From Desulfosporosinus sp. BRH_c37 (GTDB lineage: Bacteria; Bacillota; Desulfitobacteriia; Desulfitobacteriales; Desulfitobacteriaceae): a stretch of DNA of 35,694 bases. Below are positions 8,215 through 16,569 of the stretch, piece by piece. The DNA is taken from positions 1-35,694 of the forward strand of contig LOEW01000123.1 in the NCBI GenBank assembly GCA_001516045.1. The letters are read 5' to 3'. Position 1 is the first letter of the stretch, and every line of letters starts with the position of its first letter. The notes under the pieces were generated by a model that was not told the origin of the DNA, searched no databases, and was given only the letters and a program-made list of their open reading frames with translations. Made by a program: the position numbers and the translations under genes.

Positions 8215-8933
8215 GTTTTCTGCATTCCCCGACTTTCTAGATGTATAACCATTGTCCCTAACGGACTCGGAACATTCAATAAATACTCAGCGTCGATAGT
8301 AATATCTTCGCCTTCAGCAATTTTAACTTCTTTGATCAATAAATGTTCAGGTCTTAACATGCCGTTTTCAGCCTGACCAGGTTGCGATGCCAATAACAAG
8401 ACCTTCACAGGGTCTTTCAAAGCGGAATCAACAAATTCAATAGTCTTCTCTCTTACCAGTTTTTTTAGGAATTCTTGCATGGGACTCGGAATCTCGCTAA
8501 GAACACTCTCTATTTTATCTGTGATACTGGGTTTGTCCTGATTAAGAACAGGAGGGTCACATACACTACAAGGTGTGTATTTTCCACTAACAGCATTTAA
8601 AATCGTCGTTTTTACTTCACTATTCCACAAATATCTACACCCGTCTTTATGATACTTCTTTCCAGTATCCGTGATATAGACGGTTTCATTTCCATTGCTC
8701 CCTTTCTTATCAAGTGCACCCTCAATTCCTGATTTGGCTAGATCAACAACATAATAATGAGTCGCAATTTCCTTTGTAGTATCCCCTACAACATGATCAA
8801 GTGTCATTTGAAAGAATGACATTCGAATTAAACTGACAAGAAAAAAGATGAATAGGAGAAACACAGGAAAGACAATTGCTGCTTCAACTGTAATACTTCC
8901 ATCGTCACGGCGCAGTTTATTCACCTTTAACAT
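8205..8933 (-). CDS. TadE-like pseudopilin with an Ada-like Cys/His zinc motif
   Basis: 242 residues; ATG behind AAGGAGGAG. The N-terminus DDGSITVEAAIVFPVFLL is a classic TadE leader: Gly12 before the processing site, Glu17 at +5, then one membrane helix (about 18-42). The rest is external. An unusual feature is the block at about 80-122 with YHKDGCRYL and then TPCSVCDPP; this Y-H-x-x-x-C ... C-x-x-C arrangement resembles the zinc-binding motif of Ada-like domains seen in several secreted clostridial proteins. It suggests a metal-stabilised tip on a minor pilin. It is the second of two TadE-like genes in this operon. Confidence 0.85.
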   Translation of the reverse strand: MLKVNKLRRDDGSITVEAAIVFPVFLLFIFFLVSLIRMSFFQMTLDHVVGDTTKEIATHYYVVDLAKSGIEGALDKKGSNGNETVYITDTGKKYHKDGCRYLWNSEVKTTILNAVSGKYTPCSVCDPPVLNQDKPSITDKIESVLSEIPSPMQEFLKKLVREKTIEFVDSALKDPVKVLLLASQPGQAENGMLRPEHLLIKEVKIAEGEDITIDAEYLLNVPSPLGTMVIHLESRGMQKTWK

Positions 8934-8942
8934 AGCTCCTCC

Positions 8943-11000
8943 TTAATAAGACGCAGTAACCTGTTGACTTAATATAGCTCGATCACCTTGAACTTCGAAG
9001 CCACCAAATTTTGATACTGCCTTGGCAATCCTAGGAATGAACCATAAACGAATTGATACTTTGGCATCAAATGAAGCTACTGTGGATGCGTTTTTCAACA
9101 ATGTGGGAGGTGTGAGATCGAAATGACTATCTTCTGAATTAAGGGAAATAATACTTTGAATTCTAGCCAATTTTACTTCATCATTGTTGCTTTGCAAAAG
9201 CATAAAGAGGCGGAGGTAATCGTTGTAATCAAGAAGCGGTCCATAAGACCCGAACGGTCCCCATTGCCCCATAAGACGCACTTTGCTTTTATTAATTGTG
9301 AGGTCAGCGACATCAGCAACTGCAAGGATTGCACCAGCTGCAACGGAACTGACTAGACGAGTCAGCATCGTTGGATCAGGGTTAGGTTGAAATGTAAAAT
9401 AATATAATGTGTTAATTGCCGTACGGACTGCAAAAAGCTCAGCCAAGGCAGCAGATATGTCTGCTAATGGGGAACCGTTTCCGTAAAGAACGTACTCAAT
9501 CTCAGAACTTTTAAGAACATGGTTCTTAAATGGATCAGAAGAAGGCGTAGTAGGATTTTCTTGGGCAAAACAGGAGAATTTAGACAGTGCAAATTCATTG
9601 ATGAACAATGCATCTCTTGAGGAATACCCAATATTACTGAGTTTGGTAAAGAGATTATTAATGAAAGTCCAAACACCGTTATGATCAGGTTCAACAATAT
9701 CTTTTGCTTTAATTAGCTTATTTTCCTTTATGAAATAACCTTCCGCCGATTTCAAATCGTTATGTAACTGGAACTGTCCATTTAACAAATTCAACATGTT
9801 ATCAAGATCGTTCATCATCTGGTCTTTATTTCCATTATATTTTCCGTTATTCCCGCTTGGATATGTAACCTTCGGTACTGAAGGGTGGGGTGCTACTTGA
9901 AGATTCGCTAAATTGTCTTCTAGGGATTTTAAGCTTTGGAGATCCGTACTAAGCGCTATCCCCTGCTTCCTAATCTCCTGGATATCTTTACTATCAATAG
10001 CGGTCTTTAAAGAGTCCGCTTCTTTTTGAATTAAATTCAGCTGATCTCTATATTTTTTTATGGCTTCAACACTTTTAGTTAGCGTATCAGTCTCAAGGTA
10101 AGCGGATTTCTCGTCATATTCTGGGTCTATTTTCTCATCGTTTTTTGTTGGAGAACTATCTGGGTACATTGGGTCAGTCGAGGATTCTAATTCATTCTTT
10201 AAATTATTATCGTCTGTCAAGGCATCAGTTAACAACGTCTGTACATGATCTTCAACATATTTATCTATGCTGGTTGTGTACGCCTTGACTCCATCTGCGC
10301 CGTTTATCGATTTAAGTAACGCTGATAAATCCGAATCCGCTTTTACCAGATCCTCATCTTTCATAGATTGAAGAGTACTCCATGAATTCTTGAACACATT
10401 CGACTTTTTCGTTAAATCTGATTCTGCTTGTGAATTTTCAGGAAACTTATGTTTTAAATTTTGTTTTGCTAGGTTCATTTTGTCATTTCGAGACTTTTGC
10501 TTGCCATTGTTTTCTATTTTGTTCGCCTTGTCATATTTTCCAGCCATTTTCCCCATAGAGCTAAAGGCATCTATAAGCTGTGTAGTCAGTTCAATTGGAG
10601 CCCGATATTTCATTTCTTGAAGAATTTCTTGTTTAAGCACAGCCTGATCAAGCAAAGAGCTCGCAGTTAAACTATCACCATAGTTAGTGGCGGACTCCAC
10701 TTTATAATCTAAAAGACCATTTGTTGCTAAATTCTCAGTAAGGTATTTGTTAAATTGAACGTTAGCACTGGAAGCATCCCTTAAACCATACAATCCATAG
10801 CTTCGCAAGTCAGGATTATAATCTGCTAAGACAGACATCGCAGAAGCATTCGCCGCCTTCAATACTGCTTTTTTAGCTGCTAATACCCTTGTGATATCAA
10901 TTAATAAACCCATAAAAAAGAACATTGCAACCAGAATGAGTAACAAATATAGAGTTATCGCACCCTGCTCGTTTTTATGTCTAACAATCAAATTTAACAT
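8943..11000 (-). CDS. DUF5702/TadG-like large pilus-associated protein
   Basis: 685 residues; ATG with AGGA six bases upstream. The leader NEQGAITLYLLLILVAMF resembles a pseudopilin leader, but Tyr18 replaces the usual Glu at +5. One membrane helix (about 14-38) is followed by DITRVLAAKKAVLKAANASAM. The long external part is strongly helical and coiled-coil-like (about 140-420, rich in Lys, Asp, Asn and Ser), then a more hydrophobic C-terminal region. This matches the DUF5702 proteins that replace TadG in clostridial Tad loci (family assignment from memory). It is flanked on both sides by TadE-like genes with short gaps (18 and 9 bases). Confidence 0.75.
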   Translation of the reverse strand: MLNLIVRHKNEQGAITLYLLLILVAMFFFMGLLIDITRVLAAKKAVLKAANASAMSVLADYNPDLRSYGLYGLRDASSANVQFNKYLTENLATNGLLDYKVESATNYGDSLTASSLLDQAVLKQEILQEMKYRAPIELTTQLIDAFSSMGKMAGKYDKANKIENNGKQKSRNDKMNLAKQNLKHKFPENSQAESDLTKKSNVFKNSWSTLQSMKDEDLVKADSDLSALLKSINGADGVKAYTTSIDKYVEDHVQTLLTDALTDDNNLKNELESSTDPMYPDSSPTKNDEKIDPEYDEKSAYLETDTLTKSVEAIKKYRDQLNLIQKEADSLKTAIDSKDIQEIRKQGIALSTDLQSLKSLEDNLANLQVAPHPSVPKVTYPSGNNGKYNGNKDQMMNDLDNMLNLLNGQFQLHNDLKSAEGYFIKENKLIKAKDIVEPDHNGVWTFINNLFTKLSNIGYSSRDALFINEFALSKFSCFAQENPTTPSSDPFKNHVLKSSEIEYVLYGNGSPLADISAALAELFAVRTAINTLYYFTFQPNPDPTMLTRLVSSVAAGAILAVADVADLTINKSKVRLMGQWGPFGSYGPLLDYNDYLRLFMLLQSNNDEVKLARIQSIISLNSEDSHFDLTPPTLLKNASTVASFDAKVSIRLWFIPRIAKAVSKFGGFEVQGDRAILSQQVTASY

Positions 11001-11018
11001 CCTCTATCCTAACTTCCT

Positions 11019-11657
11019 TTACTTGTCTGGCCCCTTGAATTTCTCATATTTTTCCAACTCTTTTTCAAATTCACTTGTATAATGCAAGACCATATCAATG
11101 TTTCTCATAAACTCGGCAGGCTCGGTCACATGAGCAATTGCCTTTGCCTCAATTGTGTCACTCATACCGGGTATCTTGAGATTAAATCCCAAATTTTGAT
11201 GCAATTCCACAGTAATAGTACGTAATGGAAATACATCATACCGTATAGTTCCAGTAACGCCCTTCTTTTTTAGGTATTCAGCCGCATTCCTTAATTTTGT
11301 TTGGGACAAAGAACCAGTCGGATTAATCTCGTCCGAGGATGCCATACTACTGGAGTCAGAAAAAATACGCCAATAGAGATTCTTGTAACGGACATCCGTA
11401 TGTGGGTTACCACCAATCTCTTCAAACAATATGAAGTTCCCTGTATCTAGTTCCTTGGAAGAAATATCCCAGGTAGCCGCTACTTGTTCGGCAACAATCG
11501 TTGCTTGTTCATACAAAGTAGCCTTTTCCCACTGCGCAACGGCAAATAACAGCAATAACATTGTAATGAACATGATCATAGGAAGTATCAGGGAAGCTTC
11601 GATTGTATAGCTTCCCCTTTCGTTTGGAAATATTTCACTATTCTTTATTACGTAAAT
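11019..11657 (-). CDS. TadE-like pseudopilin, probably with a non-ATG (ATT) start
   Basis: The first canonical ATG is at 11577-11579, but the TadE hallmark lies upstream of it in the same open frame: NERGSYTIEASLILP, with Gly15 and Glu20 at +5 relative to the site, as in the other pilins here. No ATG, GTG or TTG exists in the frame between the upstream stop (TGA at 11664-11666) and this motif. ATT at 11655-11657 lies five bases after GGTGAG (11663-11668), so an ATT start, as known for infC, is the best explanation. From ATT the protein has 212 residues; from the ATG it has 186 and loses its processing site. An error in the sequence is the alternative. The mature part is external and ends in a charged helix (EFEKELEKYEKF). 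Confidence 0.8.
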   Translation of the reverse strand: MYVIKNSEIFPNERGSYTIEASLILPMIMFITMLLLLFAVAQWEKATLYEQATIVAEQVAATWDISSKELDTGNFILFEEIGGNPHTDVRYKNLYWRIFSDSSSMASSDEINPTGSLSQTKLRNAAEYLKKKGVTGTIRYDVFPLRTITVELHQNLGFNLKIPGMSDTIEAKAIAHVTEPAEFMRNIDMVLHYTSEFEKELEKYEKFKGPDK

Positions 11658-11734
11658 TTTGTCTCACCGTCCAATAACAGTACTGATTTACAAAGATGAT
11701 GGAGAATGGTCATTGGAGATATTCTTGCAAATAA

Positions 11735-11929
11735 TTAATGTACAACTTCTGGTAGGTCATCTGATTTTTGAATAGCGGGATCGGCTCCACTTACCAACCT
11801 TGTGACCCAAACATTAATGGTCTTCCTAAAAAACACCGCTATCGCTACTAAAACTCCAACTATCATAAGAATCTCCACTGTGCCCATGCCTTCTTCTTCT
11901 TGCCAAAAGGTTTTGATTTTATTTAACAT
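11735..11929 (-). CDS. Flp-family type IVb pilin
   Basis: 64 residues; ATG with GAGGAGG seven bases upstream, the strongest ribosome site in this part of the operon, as expected for an abundant structural subunit. The leader ends at EEEG (Gly14), and the mature protein starts MGTVEILMIVGVLVAI, with Glu19 at +5 and one hydrophobic helix (about 20-36) that packs in the pilus core. A short polar tail (SGADPAIQKSDDLPEVVH) follows. It is the major pilin of the Tad apparatus and the substrate of the TadV peptidase encoded at 7675-8214. Confidence 0.92.
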   Translation of the reverse strand: MLNKIKTFWQEEEGMGTVEILMIVGVLVAIAVFFRKTINVWVTRLVSGADPAIQKSDDLPEVVH

Positions 11930-11950
11930 ATATGCTCCTCCTCGTTGAAT

Positions 11951-12805
11951 TTATTTCATCATTATCATAACCGGAGTTATAACGATGACTGCCACCACTA
12001 TAAAGATTAACATCATAGGACCAACCAATTTTGATGATGCCTCTTCGGCCTTGGTCTTGGCCAGCATCCTTTTGTTCTGCCAGATCTCACTGGAGATAAT
12101 TCTTAATGAAGCACTTAGTTCGCTCCCTCCCCTTTTGTAATTAAGCATAACGGACGTGGCGAACATAGTGACCTGTTGATTCCTACACCGCCTAGCTAAG
12201 TCATCAAGGCCTTGGGCGAAAGATCTGCCATACTCAATTTCCGAGACTAAGGTGCGTAGTTCTTGGTACAAAATTCTATCCCCCTTATGGGACTTCACTA
12301 CATTTGCCATTGCAGTCTGAATACTTTCCCCTGCGTTAATGAGAAGTGTTACTTTATCAATATAATCTGGTAAATCCGATTCTAAATCATTATTTTTCTC
12401 ACGAATCTGAGTATCTAAATTATTCACAAAATAATAGCTGATACAACCTGCTAAGAAGATACCAATAAATAAAGTAGGTTCATCGCCCCCCTGAGCAGCT
12501 GACAAGACTAGGAAAAAAGTTACAATCACAAAAAATGCTGAAGCTACCTCAGCCAGCAACGATCTTAGAGTTTGGAAAGCGTTTACTTCTCCATAAGTTT
12601 GGACGACCTTATTAATCAGAGATTCCGAGGCTATCTCAGTGAGCTTAGGGAATCGATCCAAAACAATAAACATCGCCGGATGGAAAGAACTAAACTTAAA
12701 TTCTTTGCGAACTTGCTGCTTATAACTTGGATAGGTCCTTTGCCCAATTATGTACAAACCGGCTAAAATAATCAGAACTAAAATTGAAATAACTGTTATA
12801 ACCAT
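11951..12805 (-). CDS. tadC: TadC, inner-membrane platform protein (type II secretion F family)
   Basis: About 284 residues with an N-terminal helix (2-22), a central pair (about 90-130) and a C-terminal helix (IFIVVAVIVITPVMIMM). The T2SSF-like segment DLPDYIDKVTLLINAGESI and RGGSELSASLRIIS are typical. ATG at 12803-12805 follows AAGGTG by eight bases; a GTG at 12812-12814, overlapping the tadB stop, is the other possible start. It pairs with TadB to form the platform that couples CpaF ATP hydrolysis to pilin extrusion. Confidence 0.92.
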   Translation of the reverse strand: MVITVISILVLIILAGLYIIGQRTYPSYKQQVRKEFKFSSFHPAMFIVLDRFPKLTEIASESLINKVVQTYGEVNAFQTLRSLLAEVASAFFVIVTFFLVLSAAQGGDEPTLFIGIFLAGCISYYFVNNLDTQIREKNNDLESDLPDYIDKVTLLINAGESIQTAMANVVKSHKGDRILYQELRTLVSEIEYGRSFAQGLDDLARRCRNQQVTMFATSVMLNYKRGGSELSASLRIISSEIWQNKRMLAKTKAEEASSKLVGPMMLIFIVVAVIVITPVMIMMK

Positions 12806-12810
12806 ATTAG

Positions 12811-13731
12811 TCACACCTTAATATTCATTATATGCTCTGTTATAAACCATACGCCTAATATCAGAACCCATCCAATGGTCATAACTGCCCTGCCAATAAA
12901 TGAGTGATACATTGGATACATAAAGTCACCCGTAGAAAAGGCCAAAAAAGCGACAATGATAAATGGAACCACCATTAACACTTTCTGTTCCATTTTTTTG
13001 GCAGCCAGAGTTAGATAAATATCATTTTTAATTTCTATTTTCTCTGTAATAATATTAGATGTACTCCTGACTACATTGACCAAATCACCTCCAGTCTTTT
13101 TACAAGTCGTAAACACGGTAGCAAAACTAGCTATCTCATCGATATTAGACCTATTTGCAAAATCCACCAGTGCCATCTCTACAGGCTCATTGAGCCCGAT
13201 TTTATGTACTAACCATTGGATTTCTTTTAAGATGTCAGTATTCTGATTAGGGTAGAGCATCTTCAAATCTTCACTAGCAGCCTTGAATGAGTTTTCTACA
13301 GATCGTCCTGCAGCTAGAGAGGATGAAACAGACGACAATAGGTTCTTAAATTGACTGGTAAGGTTCCTTTTGCGAATTTCAATTAACTGCTTCTTGCGCA
13401 TTTTGGGAAATAATAGTCCACCACAAGCGAGAATGATTGAAACAATGTAATTCATGTAAAACAAATAGGCAAGACAGAAGATTACCGCAGAAGCAAGGAC
13501 CACACTCACAACTTTTTGGCTCCTTGACATCTGATATTCGTCATAGATGGGGAGCCCTAGATCATTAAACGCTGCTCTTTGCTCTTTTTGACTCTTGGCC
13601 TTGCTTTTTTTCTCTTCAGTATGATTTTGAGCATCACCCTCATCTGAATCTTTGGCCTTTTTTTTATCGATAATAAAAAAAATTAAAAAGCAAATTATGG
13701 CGGTGAGACCAGCAAAAATGAGAATTTTCAT
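12811..13731 (-). CDS. tadB: TadB, inner-membrane platform protein (type II secretion F family)
   Basis: About 306 residues. A first helix (about 3-19) is followed by a long Lys/Glu-rich linker (KKKAKDSDEGD), a hydrophobic pair (about 76-102), the T2SSF domain (about 115-260, with FKNLLSSVSSSLAAGRSVE and KKTGGDLVNVVRSTSNII) and two C-terminal helices. ATG at 13729-13731 follows AGGGG nine bases upstream; the frame is open to a TTG at 13749 that overlaps the cpaF stop by four bases, which is less likely as the start. Stop at 12811, next to TadC. Confidence 0.92.
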   Translation of the reverse strand: MKILIFAGLTAIICFLIFFIIDKKKAKDSDEGDAQNHTEEKKSKAKSQKEQRAAFNDLGLPIYDEYQMSRSQKVVSVVLASAVIFCLAYLFYMNYIVSIILACGGLLFPKMRKKQLIEIRKRNLTSQFKNLLSSVSSSLAAGRSVENSFKAASEDLKMLYPNQNTDILKEIQWLVHKIGLNEPVEMALVDFANRSNIDEIASFATVFTTCKKTGGDLVNVVRSTSNIITEKIEIKNDIYLTLAAKKMEQKVLMVVPFIIVAFLAFSTGDFMYPMYHSFIGRAVMTIGWVLILGVWFITEHIMNIKV

Positions 13732-13745
13732 ATTTCCTAACCCCT

Positions 13746-14972
13746 TCAATCCAATTGATCAATGGATAAACCATAGGCCCTTAATTTGGAAATATCCTTA
13801 AGTCCCGACTCACGTTTCAGTTCGCCTTCCACCTTCTTGCCTTCTCCTACATCCTCAAATCGGAACAAGGTGTTCAGAACTACCTCCCCGCCAGCAAAAC
13901 CAATTACCTCGCTGATTTCCACTACTTTCCTCGATCGATCACGTAATCTGCTAAGGTGAACTAATATATCAATAGCGGAGGCGATTTGCTTCCGAACTAC
14001 TTCCACAGGTAGACCTGATCCCCCGCTTAGAACCATCGTCTCCAAGCGGCTGAGCATATCTATCGGTGAGTTAGCGTGTCCGGTCGATAAAGAACCATCG
14101 TGACCAGTGTTCATAGCTTGTAGCATGTCGAGCGCTTCTGCACCACGCACCTCACCAACAATAATACGGTCAGGTCGCATCCGCAAAGATGATTTAATCA
14201 AGTCGCGCATTGATATTTCCTTTGCTTCAGTGCCTGAACCTGCATTACGTGTTTCCAGGCTAACGAGATTTTTAACCTTCTTAATCTGCAATTCCGCCGA
14301 ATCTTCAATCGTGATAATCCTCTCATCTTCGGGAATGAAATTAGACAGAGCATTTAAAAAAGTAGTTTTTCCTGACCCAGTGCCGCCACTTATAAAAATG
14401 TTATATCTGGCTTGTACCAATTTCTGTATAAAGTCAGCAACTTCTTGGCTTATAGCACCCCAGCCAATTAAATCCTCCATAGTCACTGGCTTGGCTGGAA
14501 AGCGTCGTATGGTCATGGTCGGACCTTTTAAAGCAATTGGAGGGAGTACAACATTTACACGGGAACCATCTTTTAAGCGGGCATCAACGATTGGACTGGA
14601 TTCATTCACTCGACGGTTAACTCTGCCTACTATACTTTGAATAGCATTCAGTAACTTTTCCTCATCCTCAAAACTAACATCAATTTGTTGAACTTTGCCC
14701 TTACGCTCTACAAATATTTCGTTATGACTGTTGATCATGATTTCTGTAATTGAAGGGTCTCGCAGCAAAGGTTCAAGAACATCTAATCCCCTCATGGAGT
14801 CGAATATTCGGTTTACAATAAGCTTCTGTTCGGTGATGCTTAAACGCCGAGCCTCCTGATCACTTAACACTTTTTGACGTACTTTATCGCGTAGATCAGA
14901 ATCCTCAATTTGGGTAGATAAGTCCAATCCTGCATGAATCTCCCGACGCAAACGAAGATATATTTGTTCCAT
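13746..14972 (-). CDS. cpaF: CpaF/TadA family secretion ATPase
   Basis: 408 residues; ATG four bases after GAGAGGTG. The motifs of the type II/IV secretion ATPases are in order: N-terminal domain with LLRDPSITEIMIN, Walker A GGTGSGKTT (about 193-201), the Asp box IITIEDSAELQI, Walker B-like RPDRIIVGEVRGAEALDML, and a His box TGHDGSLSTGHAN. It is cytoplasmic and hexameric in known homologues, powering Flp pilin assembly on TadB/TadC. Length is normal for a CpaF of monoderm bacteria. It lies 12 bases after the TadZ gene. Confidence 0.96.
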   Translation of the reverse strand: MEQIYLRLRREIHAGLDLSTQIEDSDLRDKVRQKVLSDQEARRLSITEQKLIVNRIFDSMRGLDVLEPLLRDPSITEIMINSHNEIFVERKGKVQQIDVSFEDEEKLLNAIQSIVGRVNRRVNESSPIVDARLKDGSRVNVVLPPIALKGPTMTIRRFPAKPVTMEDLIGWGAISQEVADFIQKLVQARYNIFISGGTGSGKTTFLNALSNFIPEDERIITIEDSAELQIKKVKNLVSLETRNAGSGTEAKEISMRDLIKSSLRMRPDRIIVGEVRGAEALDMLQAMNTGHDGSLSTGHANSPIDMLSRLETMVLSGGSGLPVEVVRKQIASAIDILVHLSRLRDRSRKVVEISEVIGFAGGEVVLNTLFRFEDVGEGKKVEGELKRESGLKDISKLRAYGLSIDQLD

Positions 14973-14984
14973 TATTCACCTCTC

Positions 14985-16139
14985 TTAGTAGCCTTGCTTC
15001 GTAACTACCGTTGTCAATTGTTCGATTCCGCGCCAAAAAATCCCGCTGTCTTCAGAATCTATAAAACTATCTACTAGGTCAAAGATAGTTTTGACATACG
15101 GAATCTTCACAGATACTGGCTTACCAAGGATCTCGATTTCTCCGTGTCTGTACCTGTTAATTACTGGGATACACTTTTCTATGTATTGCCTCGATCGTTC
15201 AAAGGTTAGGTTGTCAACATCTGTCTCCAATTGCTTCGATTTTAGATAATGAATGTTTTCATCGAGTGATCCACAAATCCAAATAAAGTTATCACAAATA
15301 TGTTCAAGAACACTAATTGTGCGCTGATTTAGACTTGATTCCATATCTATGAGCAGAAAGTCATATGAACCCATATCAATAATAGCTTTAGTCAAGAATT
15401 GAATATCTTTGCTACTCACATCAACAATATCAAAAGACTTATCGAACAATGGTATGTAATCAAAGCCCAGCTTATCATTATGAATCACTGCTTCCCTAAT
15501 CTTCTGGACCGACTGCAGACTATTGTCTTCCTCGTCTTGAATGTAAACTAATAATTGTGAGATCCCTATTCCTTGGTTGTTAGGCAATAGTACATTTAAG
15601 CCTGAGTTGGACTCTAAATTCAAGTAGACGACTCTTTTCTTCTGACTGACTAAGGTTTTGGCGAGAGCCATAGACAAAGTGGTTTTTCCAGCCCCTGCGG
15701 ACGGTGAGAAAAAAGCTAAACAGGTTGTTTGATGTGAGCCTCCACCTATTCCATGATTAATTTGCTTTTTGCTTAAATATAGTTCAGTGATCTTGTACAA
15801 GAGAACATCTGCCGGTGAATATTTATTGACCCACGGTAACGAATATTCCTGTTCATTCGACTGATTGTTTATTAAGAGAACAACCATATCAATGCGAACA
15901 CTGTCTAACCCTTTAGGAGTAGTTATACTAATAGGAACCATTTCTGGTTTAACGAGTAAAACATTGATCTCCTGAGAGTCTCCCTTTTTACGTTGTTCGA
16001 GATATGTTTCCAAAGTATCTCGAGACGTAAATTTATGAGCAATCATAACTTGGACAGACTTTGTTAGTTGTGTGTAGCGCCATAAAGACTCTAAGTAGCT
16101 ATTATCGCTATCTACTAATACTATGTTGAGCTTTGCCAT
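14985..16139 (-). CDS. TadZ/CpaE-like MinD-family ATPase
   Basis: 384 residues; ATG with GGAGGG six bases upstream. Residues 1-125 form a receiver-like domain (LNIVLVDSDNSYLESLW). The ATPase domain starts at about 145 with the deviant Walker A FSPSAGAGKTTLSMALAK, followed by VVYLNLES and the DFLLIDMES box. CpaE/TadZ proteins position Tad machines, usually at a pole, by interacting with CpaF. It is the first enzyme-type gene of the operon, so it should be made early. Its N-terminal receiver-like domain seems not to keep a full acidic pocket, so phosphorylation there is doubtful. Confidence 0.88.
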   Translation of the reverse strand: MAKLNIVLVDSDNSYLESLWRYTQLTKSVQVMIAHKFTSRDTLETYLEQRKKGDSQEINVLLVKPEMVPISITTPKGLDSVRIDMVVLLINNQSNEQEYSLPWVNKYSPADVLLYKITELYLSKKQINHGIGGGSHQTTCLAFFSPSAGAGKTTLSMALAKTLVSQKKRVVYLNLESNSGLNVLLPNNQGIGISQLLVYIQDEEDNSLQSVQKIREAVIHNDKLGFDYIPLFDKSFDIVDVSSKDIQFLTKAIIDMGSYDFLLIDMESSLNQRTISVLEHICDNFIWICGSLDENIHYLKSKQLETDVDNLTFERSRQYIEKCIPVINRYRHGEIEILGKPVSVKIPYVKTIFDLVDSFIDSEDSGIFWRGIEQLTTVVTKQGY

Positions 16140-16158
16140 ATTGCACCCTCCATCAGCG

Positions 16159-16260
16159 TTAAACTACCCCGGCAAGACTCAACACCCCGCCAACAACAAA
16201 GACTATTCCCATTACTGCCAGGAAAATCATGACTCGCTTGGTCTGTTTTTCGTCTACCAC
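16159..16260 (-). CDS. 33-aa single-pass membrane peptide at the head of the Tad operon
   Basis: GTG at 16258-16260 lies ten bases after GGGGG, and the frame ends with TAA at 16159-16161. The peptide starts VDEKQTKR and then has one hydrophobic helix (MIFLAVMGIVFVVGGVLSLA). It ends 19 bases before the TadZ start and uses its own ribosome site, so it looks like a real gene. The family is not recognised. Small membrane peptides often modulate a larger complex; a role in the Tad platform is inference from position only. Confidence 0.6.
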   Translation of the reverse strand: MVDEKQTKRVMIFLAVMGIVFVVGGVLSLAGVV

Positions 16261-16335
16261 CTATTTGGCACCCCCTTAAAAAGGCATAATAAAACGTATA
16301 TTCTACATTAATTAAAGTAAGACCTCCCAATATTC

Positions 16336-16363
16336 ATTAAAATAATGTTACATATTTCGACAA
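16336..16363 (-). promoter_or_regulatory. Candidate sigma-A promoter of the Tad operon
   Basis: On the minus strand TTGTCG (16358-16363) is followed after 16 bases by TTTAAT (16336-16341). Matches are 4/6 and 5/6 to TTGACA and TATAAT. It lies about 75 bases before the 33-aa ORF, the first gene of the operon. It is weak evidence, but nothing better is visible nearby. Confidence 0.4.
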
Positions 16364-16483
16364 ATTTATCACACCTCGACTTTAGGCTCATAATGCCGAG
16401 GCCATTTTTATCACCTTTTGCTTCGCGGAAGTTCGTGTAAAGTTTTCGGTCCGCCTATTAAGATCTTAAATGGGGTATTTGAA

Positions 16484-16507
16484 AGGCACCCTCGGATGAG
16501 AGTGCCT
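16484..16507 (-). terminator. Hairpin terminator after TPR copy 2
   Basis: AGGCACCCTC (16484-16493) pairs with GAGAGTGCCT (16498-16507) with one wobble and a 4-base loop, followed on the minus strand by TTCAAAT. The T-run is short, so termination may be incomplete, which would let TPR copy 2 transcripts enter the Tad operon. Confidence 0.6.
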
Positions 16508-16569
16508 CAGGTAATCGCTCAGTTCTATTTATATTCAAAATTTCCTTTTCACATAAATCGGATTTCTAT

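Larger units (their letters stand above)
16261..16569. other. Intergenic region between the Tad operon and TPR copy 2
   Basis: Besides the candidate promoter (16336-16363) and the terminator (16484-16507), it holds a hairpin with arms 16374-16380 and 16395-16401. On the minus strand the arms pair fully (with one G-U); on the plus strand one pair becomes A-C, so if it works as RNA it works in leftward transcripts. No known riboswitch core was recognised. Confidence 0.5.

Noticed and set aside
14107..14640. 177-codon plus-strand ORF
   Set aside because: It lies wholly antisense to cpaF, whose motifs are intact; a shadow frame.
16121..16330. 69-codon minus-strand ORF before TadZ
   Set aside because: It is in a different frame from the 33-aa peptide, which has a better start and a membrane-helix pattern.
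16300..16480. c-di-GMP (GEMM) riboswitch before the Tad operon
   Set aside because: I looked for the conserved GGCAAACC and GACGCAAAGCC core and did not find it; only a simple hairpin is present.
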